64,000 nucleotides of DNA from Scylla paramamosain (taxonomy: Eukaryota; Arthropoda; Malacostraca; Decapoda; Portunidae). The notes under the pieces are model-generated. The model was not told the DNA's origin, made no database searches, and saw nothing but the letters and a program-made list of their open reading frames with translations. The position numbers and the translations under genes are program-made. This document shows positions 28,304 through 40,255 of this stretch, piece after piece (positions within the stretch are counted from its first letter, which is position 1; each line of letters begins with the position of its first letter). The stretch is from NCBI RefSeq assembly GCF_035594125.1, contig NC_087166.1:19982266-20046265 (forward strand), read 5' to 3'.

Positions 28304-29077
28304 CCGTATTTGATGGTTCATAAGACGCATGGGCTCATAAGACGCACCGAGTTTTGGCAGACATTGAAAAAAAAAAAAAAAAAGATAAATGAGCGGATTT
28401 AAGCTCTGAATATGAAGTGAAGGATTTCACCAGACATTTGAAGACTCTCACATGCATTTAGATCATTATTAGATCCCAATATTTTGCATTTAAAAACTTT
28501 AATATTTGCTAGTAGCCTACGTACCAATCCTGTTGTGAGATGTTAACATGTACCTGGCATATGGCGTCGGCAGTGACTGCGAGAGACTACAGGGGTAACA
28601 AAGTTTGTTCATAAGAATGTTAAAAGATAGGTGCAATTTTAATTATATGAAAGTGTGTCTTACCTCAAGGAGTAAGGGCATCACGCTGTAAAGAACGCAG
28701 TGAAGCTTGCCCGTGTCACCCGGTTCGGCGCGTAACCGACCGCGTGTTTGTTTTGGTACATGCAAAGCGTGTGCAAGGTCACCTAGGCAAATTCTTCCTG
28801 ACTGGTGTCATTCTATGTGAATTACCGGTAAGTATGACCTATTATATACTGTTACCTTGAAAGAAAGAGCTGTTTTGTGGTGTAGTACCAGTCATCACTT
28901 TGTTTACATGTGCGGAGATGTCTGGGGTTTGATCTTAGAGCCTCTGTTGCCATAGAATTACCACCAACCACTGCCTCACTGCTGAACCTTGGCCTCATAG
29001 GACGCAGGCTCATTTCCTGAGACTTTTTTTTTCTTTTTTTTGGAGAAAAGCTGCGTCTTATGAACCATCAAATACGG
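28304..29077. mobile_element. 774-bp non-autonomous inverted-repeat transposon (MITE-like)
   Basis: 26-bp perfect terminal inverted repeats: the left end begins CCGTATTTGATGGTTCATAA and ends GACGCA at 28329; the right end 29052-29077 is its exact reverse complement. The flanks are TG (left) and TA (right), compatible with a decayed TA target duplication. Subterminal words repeat the theme (CTCATAAGACGCA at about 28333, CTCATAGGACGCAGG at about 28994). There is no ORF. It sits inside an intron of the THAP/P relic. Confidence 0.85.
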
Positions 29078-29097
29078 TACATCTCATTCTATATCAG

Positions 29098-29943
<846 letters not shown>

Positions 29944-30052
29944 GCATGTGAAGAAAAAAAGTTGTAGAGTACAAAACAGTTTGCTAATATAACCATGCCA
30001 TAAATCCCTGTTATCATGCCTTGCTGTTGTCCCTATATGTTTCAAGTTTTTC

Positions 30053-30054
<2 letters not shown>

Positions 30055-30087
<33 letters not shown>
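30055..30087. repeat. (TG)n microsatellite
   Basis: About 16 units of TG. Confidence 0.93.
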
Positions 30088-30090
<3 letters not shown>

Positions 30091-30178
30091 GCAGCTGCCT
30101 ACTCCTAATATTTTTTTTTCCCCATATCATATTTTACTGTGCATTGTATCATTGTTTAATATCATTATCTTCTGACAG

Positions 30179-30293
30179 ATTGTTCCTCCTCAATAGTAGG
30201 AACCAATCAAGAAAAAGGAAGACCCAGCAAGCAGTGAAAATCCACCTACTGGATTTCCTGCAGCACTTGAGAGAAGAAAACACGCAAGATCAT
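30179..30293 (+). pseudogene. Putative basic exon of the THAP/P relic
   Basis: Acceptor TTCTGACAG and donor CAT|GTAAGT bracket 115 bp that is open in one frame ([17 protein letters not shown], then [21 protein letters not shown]). The basic patch NQSRKRK could be a nuclear localisation signal. Assignment to the same gene is by position only. Confidence 0.4.
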
Positions 30294-30359
30294 GTAAGTG
30301 GTTCCAGAATGGGAAGGTTCTCAATAATATAAAAATCTTGATATTGAGATAGGATACAA

Positions 30360-30484
<125 letters not shown>

Positions 30485-30680
30485 TTTTAGGTCGTAGTAT
30501 GTTTGTGACATATTAATCATACCACGACGTATTTCATTATTCCATTTCTTGTAACTCTGATATTTTCCTGTGATCGAAACAACAGTGCATTTTTTCAAGG
30601 ACATGTCTTCATCCTCTGATATTAATATTTATTGCAAAAAAAAAAATAGTTTTCGCATGTTCCCAAATAATAACATCTAT

Positions 30681-30681
<1 letters not shown>

Positions 30682-30760
<79 letters not shown>
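30682..30760. repeat. (CA)n microsatellite
   Basis: About 39 CA units. Confidence 0.95.
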
Positions 30761-30763
<3 letters not shown>

Positions 30764-30833
30764 CTGATAACTGTTTCGATTTTCCATATTAATTGGTGTA
30801 AGTCTAACCATGACATTCGTTTTTATGGGCCAG

Positions 30834-30958
30834 GAAAATTAAAGTGCTGCAGAACGCAGTAATGAGGCTGCGTAAACAACTTCAAGCAACCCCAAAAAGT
30901 TGCGTGCAACACTCCTCATCAGGTTATCAGAGCTGCAGGCAAATATTTTGATCCAAAG
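30834..30958 (+). pseudogene. Putative coiled-coil exon of the THAP/P relic
   Basis: Acceptor GGGCCAG and donor CAAAG|GTTTGG. One frame reads KIKVLQNAVMRLRKQLQ, a short leucine-heptad segment like the coiled coil after the THAP finger in THAP9-type proteins. A shift then leads to LLIRLSELQANI. Frame broken. Confidence 0.5.
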
Positions 30959-30994
30959 GTTTGGGATTTTTTTTTTTTTTTTTTTTAATAAGAA

Positions 30995-32120
30995 GGGCAG
31001 AAGGTATGAGGTGTATGAGAGGAGGTCTGCTCTAGCCTTATTCTATCATAGTCCTAAGGCATACAGGTTTTTATTGAATAATTTATTTTTGTCTTCCTGC
31101 CGTTTCCACCATTCACTGTTGGTTAAAACAATTTTGCATGAGCAATGACTGGAACAAACAAACTGACAGTCCTGAAGAGGAAAGCAGTGACCTTGTCAAA
31201 AGAAGAGACTCTGTGGTACTGTATTTGTTGCAATGAAACTCAAAGAATCTCTTCATTTTGATCAGGCCTCTGACTCTTTTATTAGTAGGGAAGACTTTGG
31301 AGAACATGGTAAAGGTTTGAAACAAGCAAGCCATGCACTTGTCTTCATGGTTAAAGGATTGGTTAAAAAATGGAAAATGGTTTTAGGATACCTTTTCTAT
31401 TCAGGAGGGATTGTTACTTGTAAATTGATGGAGATATATGAGATTGATATAAAGAAAGTTAAAGAAAGTGGGTTTAAAGTACCTTTTACAGTCTGTGATC
31501 AAGATCGAGTGCACCGTTCCTTGTTGAAAACTTTTGGCATGTCAAAGGATAATCCTACTTTTGAAGTTGATGATGAGAAAGTGCACTTCTTTTATGACTC
31601 ACCCCATCTTTTAAAAAGCCTCAGAGTGAAGAAGGCTTTTAAAAAATACGGGTCAATCTTGTCACACAAGTACTGAGTTGTACAGCAATAACAGGCATCT
31701 ACACTCATGCCACCACAGGCCATCTCCCACATGCAGCTATTTATACAGTGGAATTTGTGTTTGAGGTATATAGACTTTTTGATTGTTTCAATAGTTCGGT
31801 CAGATTTCATTTCAAGGAAATTAGGGGTGGGTTTACTTCAAAATAACGTCATTTGCAATATATCAGGAATTTCAAATCATCCATAGAGTCCATAGAATCA
31901 TCTATAGAGTTTGTGCACCATCTCACATACATATGCACTGTATAGATGGCTGGCTAATCAGCCTGGCATCAATCAGGGCTTTGTGGCAAGATATTCACCA
32001 GTACAAAGTGAAGTATCTTCTCACTCGTAATGGCGGCAGTGTTTACAAGGCGAACTGAGATTCCTCCAGGATTTGAATATAACAAGGGTACCAGAGCTCC
32101 TACAAACATCACACTACCCA
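30995..32120 (+). pseudogene. P-type transposase catalytic core, broken
   Basis: Segments in order: YEVYERRSALALFYHSPKAY (31009 on; the helical region before the core), LPAVSTIHCWL in another frame, then an open stretch 31233-31676 with MKLKESLHFDQ, YEDFG-like SREDFGEHGKG, HALVFMVKGLVKKWK, GYLFYSGG, VPFTVCDQDRVHRSLLKTFG and HFFYDSPHLLKSLR. After a stop come THATTGHLPHAAIYTVEF and LFDCFNSS, then DGWLISLASIRALWQDIHQYK and YLLTR near 31946-32026. Asp in CDQ and in YDSPH fit the P/THAP9 RNase H-like core. Multiple frame breaks make it inactive. Confidence 0.8.
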
Positions 32121-32249
32121 AGCAAGTTACCTAAGAGTACAGTTGGCAATCTAGAGGGTGTAACAGAGTTGTGTAGTTTTGGGCTTGGGCAGAATTACCA
32201 TAAGAAATTTTGTCTACAGTCCCACATCCCCCCTCGTCAAGTTGCCTGG

Positions 32250-32282
32250 CTACTGCGCATGCGCAGTAGTTTTCTGACGTCA
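32250..32282 (+). promoter_or_regulatory. Promoter-like head of the LINE: NRF1-type and CRE-type palindromes
   Basis: CTACTGCGCATGCGCAGTAG at 32250-32269 is a perfect 20-bp palindrome containing the NRF1 consensus TGCGCATGCGCA. Five bases on, TGACGTCA (32275-32282) is a perfect CRE. A second ACGTCA lies at about 32301. Both lie about 100 bp upstream of the ORF1 ATG, where LINE internal promoters sit. Binding is inferred from known vertebrate/insect consensus motifs. Confidence 0.55.
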
Positions 32283-32378
32283 CGAAACAGTAAATCCCTA
32301 ACGTCACTGTGACACCTCGTTTACGTAGGTTCCTAATCCACTTGCTGCAGTACTTTTGTTATTAAAATAGCTTTCAGC

Positions 32379-33110
32379 ATGGATACATCTGACATTACAG
32401 TATTACTTGAATCTCAGGAAAAGGCATATAGAGGTGCTATGGAGGAAATGGTGAAACACTTGACTGAGCGAATACAGACGCTCGAATCCACTGTCTCTGG
32501 TCTCACTGCCAGCCTTGAGTTCAGTCAATGAGAAATTGACGAACTAAAACACGCCATGAAAGACCATGACAAAGAAAAAATTGCCAGTAAAAAAACAATA
32601 GATACACTTACTCATCATACTGAGTCCTTACAACAAATTAAAAGCATGGAAGAACGGATCAACCAACAGGAGGATTACAGCAGGAGAAACAATATTCGGA
32701 TCAGTGGTGTGGCGGAACCTGAAAGCAGGAAGACATTTGAGCAGACAGCAGTGATGGTGTCTTCCCTGCTGGCAGACAAGTTGGAACTGCTTGGTGTGGA
32801 ACTGGAGCGTGCTCATAGGGTGGGACAGTGCCGAGATGACAGACCTCGACCCATTGTGTTACGCTTTTCTCGTTATTGCGATCGTGAGGCGGCCATGAGG
32901 AACGCAAGAAAACTATGAGGAACCAACATCTACTTCAACGACGACCTATGCACTGCATCACAATCCATCAAGAACGCACAAATGCCAAAGTCCAAACAGG
33001 CTAGAGCTGAAGGGAAAATTGCCTGTTTTAGATATACAAAATTTATAATGAATGGACAGACTTGTCACCCAGAAACCATCTGTGAACGTGGACGAAACCA
33101 CTCTACGTAA
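32379..33110 (+). pseudogene. LINE ORF1 (coiled coil plus L1-ORF1p-like RRM) with two in-frame TGA codons
   Basis: ATG at 32379 opens MDTSDITVLLESQEKAYRG. A heptad-rich region follows (HLTERIQTLESTVSGL, ELKHAMKDHDKEK), then the hallmark RRNNIRISGV, LLGVELERAHRVG, PRPIVLRFSRYCDREAAM, GTNIYFNDDL and ARAEGKIACFRYTKFIM. That is the L1 ORF1p (Transposase_22) pattern: an RNA-binding trimeric chaperone. The frame is otherwise uninterrupted for 243 codons to TAA at 33108, but TGA occurs at 32529-32531 and at 32916-32918, where relatives have Lys. The stops disable it. The 33111-33388 spacer holds an open GC-rich frame (VAGDGAPVDGDG…) of unknown meaning. Confidence 0.78.
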
Positions 33111-33388
33111 CCGTTAATTAATTGATGCAACTACTTGGGCAGTCACTGTGGCTGGGGACGGGGCACCCGTGGATGGCGATGGGCTGGAGCGGACTAGCCT
33201 GGTGCAGATCAGCAGCACGGCACAGGCCTTCCCTCCTCTCCCGCCGCCGACTGGGTGCGTTGGGTTACCCGGTGCCGCGTCCCTCCCACATTCAGAGGAA
33301 GTGAAAAAATATCCCAAGAGGAATACAAGAAAGAAAGAAATTTCAAGAAGGATCGTATATTGTTAAGTATTACCAAATATTTTTACTA

Positions 33389-36352
33389 ATGGAACACAAC
33401 CCTTTTCCTTTTGCTTCTCTTGATGATATTGATTTCACTAATTTTCTAAATAGCAATGCTGTTGTTCACAATTTTCCTCTCAGTGTCATAGACACTATGA
33501 TGTACAATCCATTTAATTATTTTGAAAATATTAGTCAATCAACCCAATGTAATGTTAACGAACCTTCTTGTGACTATGTATTTAATGAATCAGTTAAACA
33601 TAATATTTCTAAATGCTTAAATCTATTAACTTTTAATATTAGCAGTATACCACTTCACTTGGACAGTTGTGTTGATCAATGTGTTAATGTAAATCATATT
33701 AAGTTTCATGTTTTAGCATTTTATGAAACTCGCCTCAGTGATGTAATTTGTTCTCTTTATTCAATTGAAGGTTATGAAAGCTATTTTAATAACAAAAGTA
33801 CTGCAGCAGGTGGATTAGAAAACCTAAGTTAACAGCAACTTTGACGTCAGAACACTTTCCAACTTATGTTTTCAGTTACCGTACATTGAAAGTTTATTTA
33901 TTTTTTGGAAATCACTAAACCAGAGCAATTTTTAATTGGCATGATTTACCGGCCATCAAATTCAGACAATGAGAACTTTATTTCTACATTAGATAACATT
34001 ATTATTACTCCACTAATTTCCAGAAAATCTGTTTACATTATGGGTGACTTTAATGTAAACATTCTTAATTACAGTGACAAAAACTCTCAAATTCTTGTAA
34101 ACCTTTTTCACAGTTATGACTTCTCCACAATAAATAAGTCAGTGCGTGTAACCAGTCACTCCGCAGCTTTAATAGACCACATCTGTTTTCAGTAGCATTA
34201 TTTTCACTCCAATCAGCGATCACTTTTCTGTTACTTGTTCATTCTTATCTCCAAAGTCAGAATCCAGGCCCAAGCCTGTAACTTTTGCAATTAGAAAATT
34301 TTCAGATGAAAATATTGCTGCATTTAAATCGGAATTAACAGATTATAACTGAAAAAAAAATACAAAAACAAGGAACTAAATTATATCTTTGACAAATATG
34401 CCTTTAATTTTTTGGAACTATTTAACAGACTTCACAAAAAAAACACAATAAAGATAAAGGAAAAACACATAGGGAAGTCTTATATCGCACCTGCTATAAG
34501 AAAATCGATAAAACAACGCAATAAACTGCAGCAATTATAAGCGAAGTGGCCCTTGACTTACGAATCACACTTTAAATCATACAGAAACAAGTTGACCACA
34601 GTGATAAGAGCCGCCAAACAAAACTATTGCCTGAATAAACTAAATAATGAAGCTGATAACCAAAAAAAAGTGGAGAACGATAGATACTTTACTTGGAAAG
34701 AAGCATTCCAAACTACCTTCTTGTTTTGTGCATAACAACACCACAATTAATAATCCTCAGGCTATTGCAGAGGCATTTAATTATCACTTTAGCTCAATCG
34801 GAACTATAGCAATATTCAGTTTTCCTCCCCCAGTCCCTTTCTCTTTCTTTTTAAGGCCAACGTCACTAACTGAGGTTAACTCCTTCATCAAAAACATTAA
34901 AGGTTCTTCATCCGGGCACGATGAAATTAAGATAACAATTATAAAAGTATGCAGTAACGTAATTTCACCTTTTTTACTTTTTATCATTCTCATATTTTTT
35001 TTCAAGAAGGTTGTTTTTCATTTATAAATATTGCGTACAGTGCCAATCTTCAAGAAAGGAGATCATTCTGTAATTGATAACTATAGACCAATCTCTATTT
35101 TATCTAATTTTAGCAAGATTTTAAAAAAAATAATGGCTTCCAGGCTAATGAATTACTTCACTAAACGTTCACTATTTAATTCATCACAATACGGATTCAG
35201 ACCAAAATATTCGACTGAGTTAGCTGTCCACCATCTCTGCCAGAACATGTATAATGCTATGGATGCTGAATTGTATCAACTCACGGTTTTTTGTGATCTA
35301 TCAAAGGCCTTCGACACAATATTTCACAACATCTTGTTACAAAAATTGCTTGTGTATGGAATACGAGATAACGCTCATGAATGGTTTCATAGTTATTTAT
35401 TACACAGGAAACAGTTCACCTCCTACAACAATATATGCTCCTCTTACAGCGACATATCGTCTGGTGTTCCTCAGGGATATGTTCTCAGCCCTCTACTTCT
35501 TCTTATATACATAAATGACATTTATTCCTCAAGTGATAAATTAATTTCATATGCAGATGACACTACAGTTTTCCTACAGGGTAATAATATCGAGAACATG
35601 GTAATTGATCTAAATTCTAAATTAAACAAAATATATATGTGAATAAAGAGTAACAAATTAACATTAAATCTAAATAAAACAAAATTCATGGTGACAAGCC
35701 CTCTTATGTCTCACCCATTGTGTCCACCAGTAATAATAGATAATGTTTTAATAAATGAAATGACTGAGTTTAAATTTCTAGGGATAAATATTGGTAATAA
35801 GTTGAAATGGAAAAATCACATTGACATCATTAACTCTAAAATATCTGTATTAACCGGTGTTATATTTAGACTTAGGGAATTTATAAGTGGAAAATGTTTA
35901 AGACAAATTTATCTTTCATTAATACATCCTCACTTACAGTATTGCAGTGCAATCTGGGGAGGAGCATATAACATATACGCAGATAGCTTTTGGTCTCCCA
36001 GAAAAAGAGGCTTCGAATAATATTTCTCAAAAATCGATACGCGCACACGAAAGAATTATTTAGTAATCACAAGTTATTAACTGTTCCTGACATTATTAAA
36101 GTACAAACCAGTCTATTTATTCATAAGTCATTACACTCCCTCACCACAGACTAAGATTTCACACTATATCCTCACAATGTTACACGCAGACCTTTCCATT
36201 TTCGCTTACCACTGTATATAATTTCCCATGCAAAACAAAGCATTCTCTTCCGAGGCTCTCAGCAATGGAACACTTTGCCGGAGTCATTCACTACGGATAT
36301 CAGCTTCATTTAATTTAAAAGAAAACTTATGAAAACAGTACTTAATAGCTAT
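33389..36352 (+). pseudogene. LINE ORF2 (APE endonuclease and reverse transcriptase), broken
   Basis: Open pieces in order. Endonuclease start: LNLLTFNISSIPLHLDS, ETRLSDVICSLY and AAGG. Then MIYRPSN, SVYIMGDFNVNIL and SHSAALIDHI (the SDH region is degraded). RT: RTVPIFKKGDHSVIDNYRPI, SQYGFRPKYSTELAVHHL, FCDLSKAFDTIFH, SSGVPQGYVLSPLLLLIYIND and ISYADDTTVFLQ. Then NKTKFMVTS, KFLGINIGNKLKWKNHI, SLIHPHLQYC and a C-terminal tail ending at FRGSQQWNTLPESF. The YADD box is intact. Stops and shifts at about 33830, 34197, 35025, 35642 and 36018 split it. No RNase H. Confidence 0.8.
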
Positions 36353-36538
36353 TAACATTTTAAATATTTACATGTCATACTGATATCTTGACATCCCAGT
36401 TAAAAATTTGTCATATATGTGTAACATACATGTGATTTAATTTGTATTCGGTGAGCTCTGTATATCAGTATGTTTAGGTATATTTATATGTACTTAACAT
36501 GTACTATATGTATGAGTTATTACTTAGATATACTGCAT

Positions 36539-36552
36539 TATTATTACTATTA

Positions 36553-36611
<59 letters not shown>

Positions 36612-36616
36612 CATTA

Positions 36617-36671
<55 letters not shown>

Positions 36672-36727
36672 TAATATTATTGTTGTTGTTATTATTATTA
36701 TAATTATTATTATTATTATTATTATTA

Positions 36728-36785
<58 letters not shown>

Positions 36786-36786
36786 A
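36539..36786. repeat. (ATT)n microsatellite
   Basis: About 245 bp of ATT units with GTT and ATC variants. It directly follows the LINE 3' UTR. Confidence 0.95.
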
Positions 36787-37050
36787 CTATAATAGACTAA
36801 TATAAATAATTGAAACATGTAAACAGTTGGTCGGCCTTCACTGCCTCGCCTTTACATATAATAACATCCAATATAAGTCCATAGAGAACAAAACCTCAAT
36901 GGACGAATGGCTTACTACATTTGTATGTATATCAAACTTGTATCCTACTATAAGGCCAATAAACATATGAATATTAATATCAATATCACACGTCGACTGA
37001 ATCAGGATTGTCTGGGAAATTTGTTTTACCAATTAAGGAATAGATATGGA
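36787..37050. other. Spacer, no gene recognised
   Basis: AT-rich, no domain similarity seen. Confidence 0.4.
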
Positions 37051-37274
37051 AATAATGATCATCCCACTGTGACATGACTATGTCAACAAGAAATGCTCTT
37101 GTCTACAATAATGATCATCCCACTGTGACATGACTATGTCAACAAGAAATGCTCTTGTCTACAATAATGATCATCCCACTGTGACATGACTATGTCAACA
37201 AGAAATGCTCTTGTCTACAATAATGATCATCCCACTGTGACATGACTATGTCAACAAGAAATGCTCTTGTCTAC
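37051..37274. repeat. Minisatellite, four identical 56-bp units
   Basis: The unit (37051-37106) starts AATAATGATCATCCCACTG and ends GCTCTTGTCTAC. All four copies look identical base for base. Each unit holds two small hairpins: TGACAT…ATGTCA (4-base loop) and ACAAGA…TCTTGT (5-base loop). The sequence just after (gggtagacaag) echoes the last hairpin arm. Confidence 0.95.
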
Positions 37275-37835
37275 ATTGTTGGGTAGACAAGTATTTTATT
37301 TTTTTTTTTTTTACATGATTGTATTATGTGTTCCCAATATTTAGTTGATGATTTCCAGAACCTTGACAGTCATGCAAAATTATTTATGCATTTTAAAAGC
37401 TGAAAATAGAACAGCAAGAAGTATGTTTGGGGGACTCTATGCTCAAAGATAATATGATTGATTTTTTTTTTTTTTTTACTAAATTAGAAAGAAAAATATC
37501 CAGGATAATGGAAAAGGCCATGCTGGGCAATGAAGTCACCCATACGTTGATAGAAAATACAAAAAAAAATAAAAAAATAAATAAATAAAAATAAATAAAT
37601 AAATAAAAATCAGCACCCCTACAGGTATGTAGGTATGCTGAAAAATATGTACGTGTATGTTTCTTTTTTTTTCAGCTGACCTGGTACAAAATTTGTCAGG
37701 TTAGTACCTTAGTTAAATTGAGTATCAACACAGAGGTATACCTTTATTGTTGCTTTTCTTGTTATGCAGCATGTTGTATGCATATGCTAAGTTGATTTAT
37801 TTAAAATTGTTTAGTGCTTCACCATAGCATATAAA
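37275..37835. other. AT-rich spacer
   Basis: T- and A-runs, an A-rich AAAT/AAAT-type patch (37560-37605). A possible splice acceptor TTTTTTTTCAG at about 37674 has no recognisable exon after it. Confidence 0.35.
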
Positions 37836-38310
37836 TGTGTCCTGCTTTGTATAAGTGTCTGTAATGCTTGAAAAATGTGCTCTTCAGTTCTTTCTGCTTT
37901 GTATAAGTGACTGTAATACTCGACAAATGTGCTCTTCAGCCCTTCTTTGTATAAGTGTTTCTAATGCTTGAAAACATATGCTTTTCAGCTTTTCTTCGTG
38001 TTAATGTTTTTAATGCTTGAAAAATGTTCTCTTCAGTCCTGCTTTGTATAAGTGACCGTAATGCTTGAAAAATGTGCTCTTCAGCCTTGCTTTATGTTAT
38101 TGCCTTTAATGCTTGAAAAATGTGCTCTTCAGCCCTGCTTTGTGTTACTGCTTTTCATGCTCGAAAAATGTGTTCTTCAGTCTTGCTTTGTGTTATTGCC
38201 TTTAATATTTAAAAATGTGCTCTTCAGCCCTTCTTTGTGTTAATGTCTTTAATACTTGAAAATATGCTCTTCAGGACTTCTTTGTGTTATTTCCTTTAAT
38301 GCTCGAACGA
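37836..38310. repeat. Diverged minisatellite, about ten 46-50-bp units
   Basis: The repeated phrase is 'ctgctttgt(a/g)t(a/t)a…taatgcttgaaaaatgtgctcttcag'. Where the units are in phase (38052-38200) translation gives a 16-residue repeat (MLEKCALQPCFVLLPL), i.e. 48-bp periodicity. Units differ at several positions, so this array is older than the 56-bp one. Confidence 0.9.
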
Positions 38311-38560
38311 TGCTGTCATCTAGGCCGAAAGGATTATGTAACAGGATTATGTCCTGCTTTAATGCTTTTAATGCTTGAAAATTGTGTTGTGCTGTCATGC
38401 ATATTAGACTTGTTTTGTTGGCATGATAAATTCAGTCCTGAGTATAATAAGATATGCAAGTAGGCATGTGGTCGCAACATTTTATTTCAGCATACCTTTT
38501 TTATGATTTTCTAATTAGTGGTCTTCTCATGTAAGTAATGATGATATTTCTTTTCAACAA

Positions 38561-38562
<2 letters not shown>

Positions 38563-38617
<55 letters not shown>
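38563..38617. repeat. (GT)n microsatellite
   Basis: About 27 GT units. Confidence 0.95.
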
Positions 38618-38619
<2 letters not shown>

Positions 38620-39624
38620 CATTTTCATAAATATTCTTACTTTTCTCCAAAATGAAAAAAAAAAAAAAATCCTGCAAAATATTAACTATTTTTATTAGCC
38701 TGCTTTCTAGTTTTTTTTTTTTTTGTAAAAAAAATAAAAAATACAAACGGTGGAGTAGTATCAGCGGTACAGAATATGAAAAATGTTACTAACCGCTTCA
38801 GTTTCATACGTTTTCTGCTACATAATCTTTTCGGCCTAGGTGGCCGAAGCTTTTCTAAAGACTCAGACTTCCTTGACTCACTTTATATTCCTTGGACTGA
38901 GCCCAGATACCGTGCAGTGCGTAGTGCTGTTCTGTCACCCTGCCCTCTAGCCACCTCTGTGTGGAATTTTTGGCAGCCCTACAGGCTTAGGTTTAAATAA
39001 ATAAAGTTAGGTGTTCACTGCCCCTGATTCTGAGCTTTGCATTGTCATTGTCCTCTCCTTAGCTGCAACAGTAACTGTCTGTTGCCACGTCGTCACATTG
39101 TCTTTCCTCTCCACCTATGGAAGATCCGCCTCAGTGAGTGTGCTTTTTGGGTGAATAGACACCGTCCTGCCTCCCTAGAGTGGACAATCTGACAGCAGGA
39201 AAACTCCTCCCTGACTTCCTCCCACTTGTGTCCCGCTCCCCTCCTATAGGTAGGGGTGGAAATGTAGCCCCTCCCATCCCCTCCCATGCCTGACGGACCC
39301 TCCTCTCCTCCCGCATCAAAGGGGGAGGGAGGACACTGACCGACGATCCCAGACTGCCCGGCTATTGATTGCCTCTGACAAAGCCACCTACGTAACCTTA
39401 CACTCTGTGACTGCCACCTGCCTTTCTACAGTTAACTTATTTATAATAATAAACAAAAAAATAAAATTAAAGTTATTGATTGTAACATTGCTAATGTTGT
39501 CAATGTAAAAAAAAAATTTCCAAGTGCGGGACTTACTTGTTCAAACGATTAACGTAAGTCATCACTGTTAAAGCTCTGGTTCATCCACGACATCAAGATC
39601 GAGGCTTCTATTCCATTCTATTCC
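38618..39624. other. Spacer with GC-richer patch, no gene recognised
   Basis: From 38820 to 39420 the sequence is less AT-rich and has ordinary complexity (e.g. ggccgaagcttttctaaagactcagacttcc), unlike the repeats around it. A 74-codon frame (38776-39000) shows no domain I know. A possible region of unique host sequence. Confidence 0.3.
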
Positions 39625-39729
39625 ATGAACTCGTGTCAGGGAGTCACCTCACACCGCAATTTTGTTGGCATGGATTGTCGATTGTATGGATCACCAGGAT
39701 GTCATCGAAGCAAGAAAGATCACTAAAAT
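39625..39729 (+). pseudogene. Fragment of the I-type element ORF1
   Basis: 'catgaactcgtgtcagggag' and the following 85 bp match 21925-22040 (ORF1 of the I-type element), including 'gatcactaaaatg'. It stops exactly at the poly-T of the J copy at 39730, so the J element inserted here. The continuation is not found on the other side (43030 on). Confidence 0.7.
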
Positions 39730-39838
39730 GTTTTTTTTTTTTTTTTTATGTAGGAAGGATACTGGCCAAGGGCAACAAAAATCTAATAAAAAAAATGCCC
39801 ACTGAAATGCCAGTCCCATAAAAGGGTCAAAGCAGTGG

Positions 39839-40204
39839 TCAAAAATTGGTGGATAAGTGTCTTGAAACCTCCCTCTTGAAGGAATTCAAGTCATAGGAAG
39901 GTGGAAATACAGAAGCAGGTAGGGAGTTCCAGAGTTTACCAGAGAAAGGGATGAATGATTGAGAATACTGGTTAACTCTTGCGTTAGAGAGGTGGACAGA
40001 ATAGGGGTGAGAGAAAGAAGAAAGTCTTGTGCAGCGAGGCCGCGGAAGGAGAGGAGGCATGCAGTTAGCAAGATCAGAAGAGCAGTTAGCATGAAAATAG
40101 CGGTAGAAGACAGCTAGATATGCAACATTGCGGCGGTGAGAGACAGGCTGAAGAAAGTCAGTTAGAGGAGAGGAGTTGATGAGACGAAAAGCTTTTGATT
40201 CCAC
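39839..40204 (-). pseudogene. J element C-terminal tail
   Basis: 121 residues: MESKAFRLINSSPLTDFLQP, HRRNVAYLAVFYRYFHANCS, LPRPRCTRLSSFSHPYSVHL, PFSGKLWNSLPASVFPPSYD and LNSFKREVSRHLSTNF. The WNSLP…FKRE ending is shared by CR1/Jockey-type LINEs. 3' UTR and poly-A follow. Confidence 0.88.
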
Positions 40205-40255
40205 CCTGTCTAGAGGAGCAGTATGAGTGGAACATCCCCAGACATGTGAAGCATA

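Larger units (their letters stand above)
32240..36540 (+). mobile_element. Two-ORF non-LTR retrotransposon (Jockey/CR1-like RT with L1-type ORF1)
   Basis: A single plus-strand insertion: a promoter-like 5' region (32250-32282), ORF1 (32379-33110) with coiled coil and RRM-like parts, a spacer, then ORF2 (33389-36352) with endonuclease, RT and a C-terminal tail, followed by a 3' UTR and an (ATT)n array at 36539. It is distinct from family J (AT-rich codons, different RT). The (ATT)n array may have grown from the element's own 3' tail. Confidence 0.82.

Noticed and set aside
36499..36818. I-rich or N-rich proteins over 36.5-36.8 kb and 46.5-46.9 kb
   Set aside because: Translation of (ATT)n and (AAT)n arrays.
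37051..37274. CRISPR-like array
   Set aside because: The 56-bp units are directly tandem with no variable spacers, in a eukaryotic genome; it is a minisatellite.
39093..39319. Minus-strand 60-codon frames in the GC-richer patch
   Set aside because: Two overlapping frames are open, with no domain, splice context or start preference, so there is no support for a gene.
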